A DNA stretch of 64,000 nucleotides. Source: Cololabis saira. Taxonomy: Eukaryota > Chordata > Actinopteri > Beloniformes > Belonidae. Location: NCBI RefSeq assembly GCF_033807715.1, contig NC_084590.1, positions 4,547,093-4,611,092 of the forward strand, written 5' to 3'. The notes beneath the pieces were generated by a model that worked only from the letters and a program-made list of their open reading frames with translations, did not search any database and was not told the DNA's origin. The translations under genes were made by a program, and so were the position numbers. Below, in pieces: positions 48,511 to 59,134 of the stretch. Position 1 is the stretch's first letter; each line of letters opens with the position of its first letter.

Positions 48511-48617
48511 TTTCCTAAATACTGCTTTATTAACACATCATCATTACAATCATATGTTGACATCACCTGTTTGAAATTACATCATTATCTTTTCCTTCCA
48601 CCTTCTAACTATCATTT
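48511..48617. repeat. Right ~105-bp direct repeat flanking a MITE
   Basis: Partner of 47819-47922; starts TTTCCTAAATACTGCTTTAT and ends TAACTATCATTT. Confidence 0.92.
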
Positions 48618-49432
48618 CATCACCACACCAACCCTTTGGGCAATTGAGAGCAGACCATGCAACATCACAAAAGCAAGAGTGAACGTTGCTAAGAAGCAAA
48701 AAATAAGCATCAGCAAAGACATGAGTGAGACCTCAACAACAGCGTATATATCAAGTGATTCTGAATAGCACAAGAATGTCCCCACCATGCGCAAGACTAA
48801 ATGGCCATAAGGCTTAATACTTTATACACTTGCTTTGATCTCCAGAGTCAGCTGGAAAATCTGCACTGCCTGCAGCTGACCTGCGACGGTTAACCCTCAC
48901 ATAAGGTGTGAGAAGAACTCTGCTGAGGCTGAATACAAGGAACCAAAACAGCATGCCATTTGACATGTGGATTTTACTTCTTAATGTTTTACTGCCACAC
49001 AAAAGTGTTCAAGCCTCCTCTGAGAAAGCCACCTGTCTCATGGAGCTCCAGCTAAGATGGAGGTTTGAGAGGCTGGTTCTTCAGTACTCCACAAACACCA
49101 TGCCATCCAGCAGACTAGTTCCCCTATTAAACTGAAAGGAAAACTAAGGTCCCTGGTGGTTAGGACCCCCGTCCAAGTGTGTACTTCACGGATTAACAAG
49201 AGTCTTCGGACAATTTACAGCAGATTTACAGTCAGTCCTCCCCTCCGGTCCTCAACAAGAAAGTGGGACGAAGACAAAAACACATTCCTGTCGACATCGG
49301 TGGGGTTGAGGTGACGCTGGACTAAAGTTTACTTTTGGTCAATATCAAAAAAGAACCTGCCATGGTTGTCTGAACGCTCTGAATCAACACTCACTAAGAA
49401 AGCTTAAAAAAGGCTACATTTCCCTACCATTT
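48618..49432. other. Unannotated DNA
   Basis: Short open frames only. 48840-49140 reads weakly like decayed retroelement coding (HKSVQASSEKATCLMELQ) that I cannot place. Confidence 0.25.
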
Positions 49433-49440
49433 CTTTAAAA

Positions 49441-49654
49441 CGTGAGTCCAAAGTCGGTCCTCGAGGGCCGGTGTCCTGCATCTTTTAGATGTGTCCCTTT
49501 TTTATCATATACAAGGAGCTTGGTCATCAACAGAACTATCCAGACTTTGATGACAAGGTGGTGACGACCGTTAATTAGAATCAAGTGTGTTGATGCAGGG
49601 AAAGAACAAAAACATGCAGGACACCGGCCCTCGAGGACCAACTTTGGACACCTG
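49441..49654. mobile_element. Short hAT-type MITE with long inverted repeats
   Basis: Left GTCCAAAGTCGGTCCTCGAG (49446) pairs with CTCGAGGACCAACTTTGGAC on the right; the inverted repeats are about 35 bp. Flanks CTTTAAAA (49433-49440) and CTTTAACA (49655-49662) match at 7 of 8. Confidence 0.8.
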
Positions 49655-49699
49655 CTTTAACAGATCTACGGAATGTCTTCCAACCAGAAATATAAAAAC

Positions 49700-50156
49700 T
49701 GTCAATGTTGTTCCTCTGGCCTTCAGTAATTTTCCACTCACCTCTCTCCTGCTCACCCCATCTGCCAGCCACACCCACCTCGTCCGTCACTTGATTCACC
49801 TGCTCTCCCAGCTGCAGCTCCTCAGCAATCAAGACAGTATAAAAGCTCCACTCTCCTCCACGCTCCCTGCCAGATCGTTCTCTTAGCCATCTAGATACAA
49901 GACGCTCCAGTGTTCTTTGACTCTACCTTGTCTCCTGTTCTCCGGTGCCCGATCTTGTCTTCCGAACCCGACACCGATTATTGCCTGATCCTTGTCCTGC
50001 ATTCCTGCCTGCTCCTCGCCTCTGTTGTGGGAAATACAGTGAACCAGACAAGCTACTGCTGTGTGCTCTGTGTGCTGCATTTGGGTACAAAACCTCATTC
50101 CCTTACAAAAACTGGGGTGAGATGTGCTCGACCACAGGGAGGAAAGCTCTGCAGCA
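49700..50156 (+). mobile_element. LTR-like fragment with TATA-type core promoter
   Basis: AGTATAAAAGCTCCACTCTC at about 49836-49855 is a good TATA box in a C/T-rich context. It is followed by CCAGATCGTTCTCTTAGCC and a pyrimidine-rich region with CTTGTCTCC and CCTGCCTGCTCC repeats. This layout resembles the U3-R-U5 of fish Ty3/gypsy LTRs. I cannot place both ends. A hAT element (50165-51767) may have split it. Confidence 0.4.
49838..49845 (+). promoter_or_regulatory. TATA box of the LTR-like fragment
   Basis: TATAAAAG within a pyrimidine-rich context, about 30 bp upstream of a C/T-rich initiator-like region (CCTGCCAGATCGTTC). It is likely a retroelement promoter rather than a host one. Confidence 0.4.
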
Positions 50157-50164
50157 TCTGCAGG

Positions 50165-51767
50165 TAGGGATGTAACAAATATATCGTGCCACGAAATTTC
50201 GCGATCCAAAAACATCACGGTACGTGTCGTGGAGGTTACAAACTGTAGTGCGATATTGGGTTATTAATATATTGTGTTTACTAGTAACATCCTATTGGTG
50301 CAGCGGGATCATGTGACGACCGTGCCTCGACCCGCGGACCAAAATCTGACTACGCTCAGAAGAAACTAGTACCGAGTTTAAATTTTTAGGTGTTATTTTA
50401 GATTCTCAATTAAAGTTTGATCGACACGTGAAGAAGCTGTGCAAAACTGTCAAAACCAACTTAAACTGCTTTCGCCTGATTTGACAATGTATACCCCTTA
50501 AGGCAGCACAACAGTTCATGCATGCCATGATATTTTCTCATTTATCATATTGTGGGGCCAAGCTAATCGGACAACACTTACACCTAGGTCATTATATAAA
50601 CAGGCACTGAAAGTAATGGATCGAAAACCTGTTAGATGGCATCACTGCCAAATTATCAAAAAATACAATCTATTAAGTTTTGACAGTTTTGTAGGCTTCT
50701 CATTTTTTTTTAAATAACCTTGCCCCAGAAAATACTCCAATACACCGCCAATTGGTAAACAAACAAAACAGTGGAATTAGAACTAGGGGTGCAACAAGCA
50801 GTAATTGTAGGATAGAAAAACGCAAAACAACATTTGGACAGTCATCCTTCTTGGTAATAGGTATCAAATTATGGAATACACTGCCACCTGAAATCAAAAC
50901 ATTGACAGAGCTCAAGGTTTTTAGCACACAAGTAAAACAATGGCTGAAACTGAAACAAGCTTGTGAACATTGACTTTAACATACTGTACCACTGTATTAT
51001 TTTAGTTTTCTGTCCTTATCTGGTTTGTGTTTTTGCATCTTGTCTTTGTATTATCTTTATTCTGTTTATTCTGTTTTGCATGTTTTGTATTTTAATGGTT
51101 TTGTACTGTTTTAACTCTGCTTTTGAATTTTAAGTAAAGGCCTAACCAGGGACAGGGGTTGCAAATTAGCTCTGGCTAGAAACCTGTATGTATGACATCT
51201 GTTTTGTATTTTTATGAAATAATGTTTGATACATTTGTCCCTGTTCAATAAACGTAATAATAATAACTTTACGGCCTAAGGCTGGGAGCATGTGGCTGAA
51301 GCTCTTAGCTCTGTCAGAAGATAAATAACAGTCATGTTGCATTTTGAGTTTGGGACATTTCATAGTTTATTTATTTACTTTTATTTCTTTATTTAATTTT
51401 AATTGTTAAAATTCTGGAAAAGAAAAAAGTCAAGTCATAAATGAGAGAAACGATTCAGTTTGTGGCAAAATATTTGTACTTGTATGAATTGAAGATGCAT
51501 AATGCAAACCTGACATTTACTTTTAGTTCAGTTTGTGGAAAATGGTTGGCCTGGCTTTCTCTTTAAAACTTAAACAGTTATAAAGAATTACAAACTGTAA
51601 CAATAGGGCAAACACACAACATTGTTTTGTATTTTGTGTCTTTCAAATAAAAGACATTTTTTCCAGTCATATGTTCCTCATTCAAGGTTGTTAAAAAAAT
51701 ACTGCTATAATATCGTATCGTTATCGTGACCTCAATATCGTGAGATTAGTGTATCGTTACACCCCTA
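50165..51767. mobile_element. hAT-type element with perfect 8-bp TSD, carrying a LINE
   Basis: Same family as 20307-21341. Starts TAGGGATGTAACAAATATAT, ends GTATCGTTACACCCCTA, flanked by TCTGCAGG on both sides (50157-50164, 51768-51775). Shared left part up to about 50372 (CAGAAGAAACTAGTACC) and shared right part from about 51363. Between them sits a LINE 3' fragment. Confidence 0.9.
50378..51252 (+). mobile_element. CR1/L2-group LINE 3' fragment inside a hAT element
   Basis: Plus strand reads FKFLGVILDSQLKFDRHVKK (in the GVxxDxxLxxxxH motif typical after the reverse transcriptase). It continues in other frames with MHAMIFSHLSYCG, ALKVMDRKPVRWH and SSFLVIGIKLWNTLPPEIK to a stop at about 50971. 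It ends in the 3' UTR with GTTGCAAATTAGCTCTGGCT, CCTGTTCAATAAACG and (TAA)n. Several frameshifts; inactive. Confidence 0.72.
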
Positions 51768-52092
51768 TCTGCAGGACAACAGAGATACGAGAGCGGTGCT
51801 TGCACATAGTAGTACAGTAAAAGATGAACAAGCTGTTCATCCTATTGCTGTCATCCAGGTAATATGGATGTTCTGCCTGGTGGGAACCGGCTTAGGAGCA
51901 GTCCCCGGCCCCACTGCACAATGCCATTGTTGACAGTTGTGATAGGAATTAGAGACGAATCTCCATAGTACTCACAGGTATGCAGATAATTATATTCAAA
52001 ACAATATGCTACATGTAAGCTCTCAGCGTGTTTCTAACAAACTGCGACTCCTTACCATTACCATTGAGTCTTCACTGAAGCATTGGCAAGTA

Positions 52093-53725
52093 CAGTATAT
52101 CTCAAAAGTGAGTACACCCTTTAGATTTTTGCAAATATTCTGTCATATCCTTTCAGGGGATAACACTATCTTAATGAAACTTTGATATAACTTAAAGTAG
52201 TCAGTGTGCTACTTGAATAACAGTATAGATTTATTGTCCTTTGAAAATTACTCAGTACACAGCTGTTAATGTCTAAACAGCTGGCAACAAAAGTGAGTAC
52301 ACCCCATAGTGAACATGTCTAAATTGTGCGCAATGATGTTGTTTTTCCACCCTGGTGTCATGTGACTCGTTAGCGTTACAAGGATTCAGGTGTAAATGAT
52401 AAGCAAGGCTGTTAAATTTGGTGTTTTGGGCACAATTCTCTCTGAATGCTGGACAACATGGCACCTCATGGCAAGGAAGTCTCTGAGGGGCTGAAAAAAA
52501 GGGTTATTGCGCTTCACAAAGATGGCCTTGGCTATAAGAAGATTGCCAACACCATGAAAATGAGTTGCAGCACAGTGGCTAAGATCATACAGCGGTTTTC
52601 CAGGACAGGTTCCACTCGGAACAGGCCTGGCCAGGGTCGACCAAAGAAGTTGAGTCCACGTGCTCAGCGTCATATCCAGAGGTTGGTTTCCAAAAATAGA
52701 TGTGCGAGTGCTTCCAGCATTGCTGCAGAGGTTGCAGAAGTGGGATGTCAGCCTGTCAGTGCCCAGACCATACGCCGCACACTGCATCAAATCGGTTTGT
52801 ATGGCCGTCGCCCCAGACAGAAGCCTCTTCTGAAACCGATGCATAAGAAAGCCCGCAAAGAGTTTGCTGAAGACAATGAATCCAAGAACATGAGTTACTG
52901 GAACCATGTCCTGTGGTCTGATGAGACCAAAATAAACCTTTTTGGGTCAGATGATGTCCGGCGTGTGTGGCGGCACCCTGGTGAGGAGTACCAAGACAAA
53001 TGTGTTTTGCCTACAGTCAAGCATGGTGGTGGCAGCATCATGGTCTAGGGCTGCATGAGTGCTGCCAGCACTGGGGAGCTGCATTTCATTGAGGGACACA
53101 TGAATTCCAATATATACTGTGACATCCTGCAGCAGAGCATGATCCCCTCTCTTCGGGAACTGGGCCGTAGGGCAGTTTTCCAACATGATAATGACCCTAA
53201 ACACACCTCCAAGATGACAACGGCCTTGCTGAAGAAGCTGAAGGTTAAGGTGATGGACTGGCCAAGTATGTCTCCAGACCTAAACCCAATTGAGCACATG
53301 TGGGGCATCCTCAAGAGGAAGGTGGAGGAGTGCAAGGTGTCCAACATCCGTGCGCTCCGTGATGTCGTCATGGAAGAGTGGAAGAAGATTCCAGAAGCAA
53401 CCTGTGCAGCTCTGGTGAATTCCATGCCCAGGAGGGTTAAAGCAGTGCTAGATAACAATGGTGGTCACACAAAATATTGACACTTTGGGCATAATTTAGA
53501 CATGTTCACTATGGGGTGTACTCACTTTTGTTGCCCGCTGTTTAGACATTAACAGCTGTGTACTGAGTAATTTTCAATGGACAATAAATCTATACTGTTA
53601 TTCAAGCAGCACACTGACTACTTTAAGTTATATCAAAGTTTCATTAAGATAGTGTTATCCCCTGAAAGGATATGACAGAATATTTGCAAAAATCTAAAGG
53701 GTGTACTCACTTTTGAGATATACTG
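52093..53725 (+). mobile_element. Nearly intact Tc1-like transposon (IR/DR type)
   Basis: Bounded by TA (52091-52092 and 53726-53727). The 237-bp inverted repeats (52093-52329 and 53489-53725) differ at about four positions by eye. Each has an outer CTCAAAAGTGAGTACACCC and an inner ACAAAAGTGAGTACACCCC direct repeat, the IR/DR plan in which transposase binds two sites per end. Total length 1633 bp matches intact fish Tc1 elements. The transposase has one premature stop. High repeat identity suggests recent insertion compared with the fossil at 13959-17820. Confidence 0.95.
52446..53480 (+). pseudogene. Tc1-like DD34E transposase with a single premature stop
   Basis: Cut-and-paste transposase, full family length (344 codons plus stop). 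ATG at 52446 opens MLDNMAPHGKEVSEGLKKR. The N-terminal paired-type DNA-binding part has two helix-turn-helix segments (residues about 10-115, GYKKIANTMKMSCSTVAKII then SASSIAAEVAE) joined by a GRPKK AT-hook-like motif near residue 65. Catalytic residues: Asp in WSDETKINLF (near residue 158), Asp in VFQHDNDPKHT, and Glu in DLNPIEHMWG; the last two are separated by 34 residues, as in DD34E enzymes. Defect: TAG at 53046-53048, where family members have TGG (IMVWGC), so one G-to-A change truncates the protein between the first and second catalytic residues. The frame reopens to TGA at 53480. No other break seen. Confidence 0.93.
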
Positions 53726-53727
53726 TA

Positions 53728-54250
53728 GCCTCGCTGCTAACCTGGTTTCACAGTTTGGACAAATGACATTCAGAAGAGGGTCAAAGGGACTATGTCAGAA
53801 CTTTGTATGAACTGTGTATTGTTTAATTTGCTAATTCTTTTTGTCAGACAAGACATTTGTAGGGTTTTTTAAATACCTGACATGTTTTGGCGATTCCTTT
53901 CACCCGTCATTATATCTTTATAATATGGTGTAACTATGTACAGAGATATGCTCTTTATTTCCACTCAAAAATGGAACAGAATGACAAAAAACATTCAAAT
54001 CACACAATTTTTTTTCACTTTTTTGTCACTTGAGTATACAATTTTAATCTGTAAGTGAGAAAAACACGAATAAAATAAAAAACAGTGAGATGTTCTGCAT
54101 GTGTGGACCTCCCCATTTCTCCCCATCTCACATTCTGCCTTGCTATGCCCTCACAAGTTCAGCTCCCGCTCTTTACACCTCTTCCACAGCAACATCTACA
54201 AACAAATTCTAACAAACTGTGGGCAACATGAAGTCATGTAATTTATAACT
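53728..54250. other. Unannotated DNA
   Basis: AT-rich, no coding or repeat signal recognised. Confidence 0.3.
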
Positions 54251-54348
54251 TCATTTAAATAGACTGCACAGATCTGTGAATCCATTATTGAAGAATCCAT
54301 GCAGTGAATGTGTCTGAAGCAGAAGCTGCGTTGGCATTATAAGTGTAT

Positions 54349-54444
54349 TTATGTCCAACCACTCAGGTGCTTCCTCCTGCTGTTCTTTTTTTCCATGACG
54401 TCCTCCTGTTCCCCAATCTTCCACACCCTGTCTTGTCTTTTCAT
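54349..54444 (-). CDS. Weak candidate terminal exon
   Basis: On the minus strand TTTTTATGTTTGTCTCTCAG is a strong acceptor. After it, phase 0 gives 31 codons (MKRQDRVWKIGEQEDVMEKK...) to TAA at 54349. Another phase stays open to 54251 (EKTRQGVEDWGTGG...). Both are charged and plausible, and neither is recognised. Two open phases weaken the case. Confidence 0.2.
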   Translation of the reverse strand: MKRQDRVWKIGEQEDVMEKKNSRRKHLSGWT

Positions 54445-54636
54445 CTGAGAGACAAACATAAAAACAAAACATAATTTAAGTCTGAACTGAGTTTATCTGT
54501 CAAATGTAGTCTATAAATTATTTTCCAATTTCATCATTTATACAATTCAATATATCCTTTATGACAATCTGGAAACCATTTCAAGTTCATTTCTGGGAAT
54601 GTTGATATTTCCAGAGTGAAAGTCTGATCCAATAAT

Positions 54637-55590
54637 TAGGGCCCGAGCACTTACAGTGCGAAGGCCTGATTGTATCTGTAGGAATTTTCCTTTTTAGGGC
54701 CCGAACACCTTCAGTGCGAAGGCCCTATTGTATCTGTAGGAATTTTCCTTTTTAGGGCCCGAGCACCTTCAGTGCGAAGGCCCTATTGTATCTGTAGGAA
54801 TTTTCCTTTTCCTTTTCCTTTTTTTTTTTTTTTCCTTATTTTTCCGACGAAATGAGGGCCTTTTTTCCCCCTAAACATGCCCCAAAAGTCACCAAATTTT
54901 GCACCAAGTCAGGCCTGGTGATAAATATGATATTTAATGGTTTGCATTTATGGGCGTGGCCTAATGGCTCAACAGCGCCCCCTAGAAAACGTTGTGCCTC
55001 AAGCCCCACGATACGGTTTGACGTACATGCACGAAAATCGCTACACACCTGTATCATGTCGCAACTTAAAGAAAAGTCTCTTGGCGACATGGCCGAAACC
55101 AAACAGGAAGTTGGCCGTTTTGAATTAATCGTGTCATTTTGGCGAAATTTATGCCATTCCTTCGGCAGTTAATACGGCCCGAACCGTAACGTGAACCCAG
55201 GTGTGTTATACATCAAAATGTTCGTCTCCATCCTGCGACAACGCGCATTACTTTTCTCAGTCAAAAGCGTTACCGTGGCGACGCTAGACGCCAAAAAGCG
55301 CGCCCCCCCCCTTCATCTGATTGGTCCATATTTGATAGTTCCTACTTTCTGCCATATCTTTTGAATGGTTTGACATAAAGAGTCGTGGGTGGTGTCATCG
55401 GACTCGGTATTGAGTACTTGACCTTCATTGGCATGAATTAGCCCCGTCCCTTCTTCTGATTGGTTGATATTTTATAATCCCTATTTTCTTCCATAACTTT
55501 TGAATGGTTTGATATAGAGAGTCGTGGGTGGTGTCATCTGCTAAATGTCCAGGCCTGAAGAATCTACATGCAAGTCATTCAAGCACATCG
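54637..55590 (+). repeat. AGGGCCC repeat, copy 3, with tandem start
   Basis: The start module AGGGCCCGAGCACTTACAG to GTAGGAATTTTCCTTTTT is repeated three times (about 54639, 54695 and 54753), then the full body follows: GACGAAATGAGGGCC, GGCGTGGCCTAATGGCTC, GAAAATCGCTACACACC, GCGTTACCGTGGCGACG. Two diverged ~90-bp modules with GAATGGTTTGA(C/T)ATA and GAGTCGTGGGTGGTGTCATC lie at about 55310-55400 and 55450-55540. The most complete copy in the window. Confidence 0.78.
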
Positions 55591-57085
55591 AAGCGAAGTC
55601 AGGTCTTCAATATGGCAACAATTTGAGTTGTATTTACAAGTTTAAAAGCATATTGGATCTTTTATGATTTTTGCAGTGCAAGTCGGGTCTAACACCACAT
55701 TAGGGTGTAATTGAAGATGGTTTGATAGTGCATGAGGTTTACCAATCTTTAATACATTACAATATATTTCCTAAGCAGTTAATGAGCTGATGATAAATTT
55801 GATCTATTGATGAAGATTTTGTGGCGGAGGTTGCTATGGTTCCTGTCTGGGTTCAAATGTGTGATATATGTATAATTTCTATATTTCATTTCTGTGAGTG
55901 ACACCAGCAGTGGTCTCGGTGTACGTATGATCTCCGTTGGTATACTTATTTTGTAACTAGGTGGATATTTCTTCTCGTGTGCAGCTCGGTGAGCTCAATC
56001 TCAGCATGGTGCGTGGTCCAATATTGTCCAGTGTTTGTAAACTCTTTCATTAAGATAAGAGTTCTTCTGAAATTTTTTATTTTAAATTTTTGTCCGTCAT
56101 GCAGATTTTTTTCTCTTCTCTATGATTTTTAGAATAAAAAAAACAATGCGTCGTCCTTCTGTTGGAAGGGTGTATTCTTGTGTAAACACACGCGTGAACT
56201 GAAGTATGAAATCTGGAGTGCAAATTCCATTCATATTCAAATAATCCCAGATTTACCATATTCCTTTCCACAGATAATGTCAAATAATGAATATTGATAA
56301 ATGGCAGTATGTCTAAGGCTTACAGCAGCTGTTCAGTCTCTCCTGAGATCTGACTTTAGATTGGCTTTTTGTAAAACATGTTCTGCATTATACAGTTTTC
56401 AATTATGGGGAAAACATGTTTTCTTCTTTTAGAGGTGTTCATATTGTTACAGTGTATCCAAAATGTTATTCTAGGGCAGTTTTATATGGAAACAATATTG
56501 CAAAAGGTTTACAAACTATCACACTTTCATGAACCTATACCCCCCTCAGTTTGTTCATTCATTAACACGTACAAGTACTCCATCCAGCCCTGTTTTGGCT
56601 TTACCGAGTTTCTCCTCTGGATAGTCAAAGTGGAAACAAGTTTTGAGAAACTGCAGAGGTAATGTAAGCACGATTTTAATATCTAATAAGAGTTATATCA
56701 CATGAATGACAAGCAGCCGTGTTGTATTTAATGTTCAGCTTTCATGTAGGTGTAATCTTGCTGGCGCAATAAAAAGCTGGGAAGCAGCTGAGGATTAAGT
56801 ATGAAAATATAATTCAGAAAAGTTACTCAAATGTAACAGGTTCCTGGTTGTCACTCCCTTAAATAACATTTTGTTTTATGGGAAAACATCCTTCATGGAG
56901 CTTTGTTGGACGTTTAAGGGCAACTACTACATCCTATCATATTGGTTCATTCTAAAGGAAATTCCTCTATGTGAGATGTGGGAGCAGGATGCTATTAAAA
57001 ATGTAATTGTAAGCACATCACGTATTTACTTTCTTTAATAAACCGCATAATGTTTAGTCAGTATGCGGTTGATGCTCTCAGGTTT
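55591..57085. other. Unannotated DNA
   Basis: AT-rich. The open frame 56378-56662 (plus) is Ile/Leu/Phe-rich with no domain and is likely chance. Confidence 0.3.
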
Positions 57086-57353
57086 TTTTCTTGTGGACGC
57101 AAAATCTCTGGTGCCTGTCGTGTCGGCAATCCTAGAACCCGGTGGTGGACACCGGAAGTACAGGATGCCGTCAGACTGAAGAAGGAGTCCTACCGGGCTA
57201 TGTTGGCCTGTGGGACTCCTGACGCAGTAGATAGGTACCGGCAGGCCAGGCGAGCCGCGCCTCGGGCGGTCCTGGAGGCAAAAACCCGGGTCTGGGAGGA
57301 GTTCGGGGAGGCCATGGAGGAAATTCTGGAGGACCGTTCGGCGCCTCAGAAGG
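57086..57353 (+). mobile_element. RTE/Rex3-like LINE internal fragment
   Basis: A single frame reads RTRWWTPEVQDAVRLKKESY, then RYRQARRAAPRAVLEAKTR and VWEEFGEAMEE, the linker between endonuclease and reverse transcriptase of the same LINE type whose 3' end is at 3826-4127. Both ends are cut. It directly abuts MITE copy C at about 57360, with the MITE's left end missing. Confidence 0.72.
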
Positions 57354-57361
57354 GGAAAGCA

Positions 57362-57849
57362 GTAATAATTCCATGTTTACACTCATTGCTCTTTAAATTA
57401 ATTCCGGTCTTTCTTTCTGCTCGTTCCCTCGCCCGTCTGTCTCCATGATCTTATATTCCTGCTGGGCTGGTTTTCCAAACAAAGTTTCAAGATGCAGCAG
57501 CAGTAAACGCTGGTCAAGAGCAGAGAACATTTATTTAATAAATAGAAATCATTAAAAGAACAGATGGAAACAGGAAACATCAAAATGGTGAGCTTTTCAA
57601 AGTTGTAAAACTAAGTTAGTTTTTCTTCCGGTAGTTTAACTTCCAGTCCCCCCCCTATCCAATCAGAACCTTCCCAACCCCCAGACCTGGAGAGGAATTA
57701 GATAAAGCCGATCAAACGTGTTTCCATGTAAACCTCAATTCAGAATGACTATTTCCATGTAAACTCGAAGGAAAATAGTTTAATTCTGAATTATTTAATT
57801 CAGAATAGTTAATTCCGAATTAAAAAACATCATGTAACCGTGGCCAGTG
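57362..57849. mobile_element. MITE family 'GCGTTTACATG', copy C (left end lost)
   Basis: Begins inside the element at TTCCATGTTTACACTCATTG and runs to the intact right end GTAACCGTGGCCAGTG. The RTE fragment occupies the place of its first ~190 bp. Confidence 0.75.
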
Positions 57850-57850
57850 A

Positions 57851-57924
57851 TCAGGTCTGCAGGTCTGGCATGTAGCTGGAGGTCTTTGAGAGCGCAGACA
57901 CTTTCACTGTGGGCTCTTCTGTGC
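57851..57924 (-). CDS. Weak candidate terminal exon
   Basis: On the minus strand, ATTATCTCTCCCAG precedes two bases and then 23 codons, TEEPTVKVSALSKTSSYMPDLQT, ending TGA at 57851-57853. The peptide looks natural, but the acceptor tract is short, and another phase (SPRHRRAHSESVCALKDLQ) is open too. The stop lies one base from the end of MITE copy C. Not recognised. Confidence 0.17.
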
Positions 57925-58019
57925 CTGGGAGAGATAATTCCATTTCCATTAGGCAACAACAGTGGACATTTTTCTTGTTGTGTATCCATAAGACTGTAAA
58001 TCATGTATTTGTAGCTAAG

Positions 58020-58195
58020 CATACACTGGTCGAGTGGGCACAAGCAGCGCAGGTTTGAGTCCTACCTCTCACTCTGCGCTGTCTTGCCCCCTCTCTCTAC
58101 CCGTTTCATGTCTACCTACTTTACAATTAACGCCATTAGTGCCACCAAAATCCCCCCAAAAATATTGAAGAAGACATCAATACCTAAATGAAAAA
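58020..58195 (+). mobile_element. tRNA-derived SINE
   Basis: TGGTCGAGTGG (58027-58037) fits a pol III A box and GGTTTGAGTCC (58052-58062) fits a B box, spaced 14 bp apart, closer than in a normal tRNA. The tail runs GCCCCCTCTCTCTACCCG, TTTCATGTCTACCTAC, then A-rich. Same plan as the minus-strand copy at 25675-25868. It does not fold as an intact tRNA. Confidence 0.65.
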
Positions 58196-58842
58196 GGGGA
58201 GAAACGGTACAATCAGGACTAACATTCTACTCCTCAAGTAAGTGACAGCTTAATCTGCGGGTTTGATGATCTTCCTCTGTGAGATTTGAGGAGTAGAGCT
58301 GCAGCCATAGCAGAAAGATTTAAAAAAGGCCTTTGCCTATGTGAATCTTTGTCAATATCACCTGGCTCAACGGGATTCTAATACACTGAGGGGTGGATGG
58401 AGAGGAAGATGGAGGTTGTGTGTTTTTGGTTTCCAGTTTCAAAGGATCCCAGGTTTCTGTAACAATCTTAGCGTGATAATTGCTGGCAACTAACTCAATG
58501 ATGATAAAAAAGCTAAAACATACACTAACATAATATTTTCTGAAATTGTTGGACGCTAATTGACAACCAGACGTAGTGTATGAGCCGTAAACAGCGCTCT
58601 CAGGTTTCCCACATTGAGCTTGAGACTTTCACCGCACAGGAACTCCAACAGCCGATCTTACAAACGAGTCGAGGTAGACGACTGTGCTGAGCTCTCAGAG
58701 CAGCTGTCTGGAGCCACCCACCAATCAGCCAATCAGGAAATAGGATTTCTTGTTGCCGGGTAAATTCTTAATGCGTAGCGGAGGTAAATTAAATTAGAAC
58801 ACACACACAGAATAAACACCACCGTTCAAAGGGACCATTTGG
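58196..58842. other. Unannotated DNA
   Basis: No gene or repeat recognised. Confidence 0.3.
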
Positions 58843-58844
58843 TA

Positions 58845-59132
58845 CGGAAGAGTATTAGGACCAGGCAGGAGAAAAATAAAAATGATATTTTAGAGGAGGA
58901 AGATTTTTTTTTCATTATGCACTCTAAATGTCGAGAAAAAAGTTGAAATGTCGAGATTAATTTCGAAGTGCAATTTCAAGAATAAAGTAGAAATTTCGCC
59001 TTTTTTTTCTCAATATTTCAACATTATTCTCGACATTTCGACTTTTTTCTCGAAGTGCATAATGAAAAAAAAATCTTCCTCCTCTAAAATATTATTTTTA
59101 TTTTTCTCCTGCCAGGCCCTAATACTCTTCTG
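58845..59132. mobile_element. Foldback MITE with ~80-bp inverted repeats
   Basis: CGGAAGAGTATTAGGACCAG on the left pairs with CCTAATACTCTTCTG on the right. The symmetry continues through GGAGAAAAATAAAAAT, GAGGAGGAAGATTTTTTTTT and CATTATGCACT, so most of the element can fold back. TA flanks both sides (58843-58844, 59133-59134). The centre carries GTCGAGA/TCTCGAC motifs. No coding frame. Confidence 0.85.
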
Positions 59133-59134
59133 TA

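Noticed and set aside
56378..56662. 94-residue plus-strand open frame as a membrane protein
   Set aside because: AT-rich sequence naturally gives Ile/Phe/Leu codons. No start context, splice signal or family resemblance.
58027..58062. A and B boxes as a functional tRNA gene
   Set aside because: Box spacing is too short, acceptor and anticodon stems do not form, and the SINE-type tail follows.
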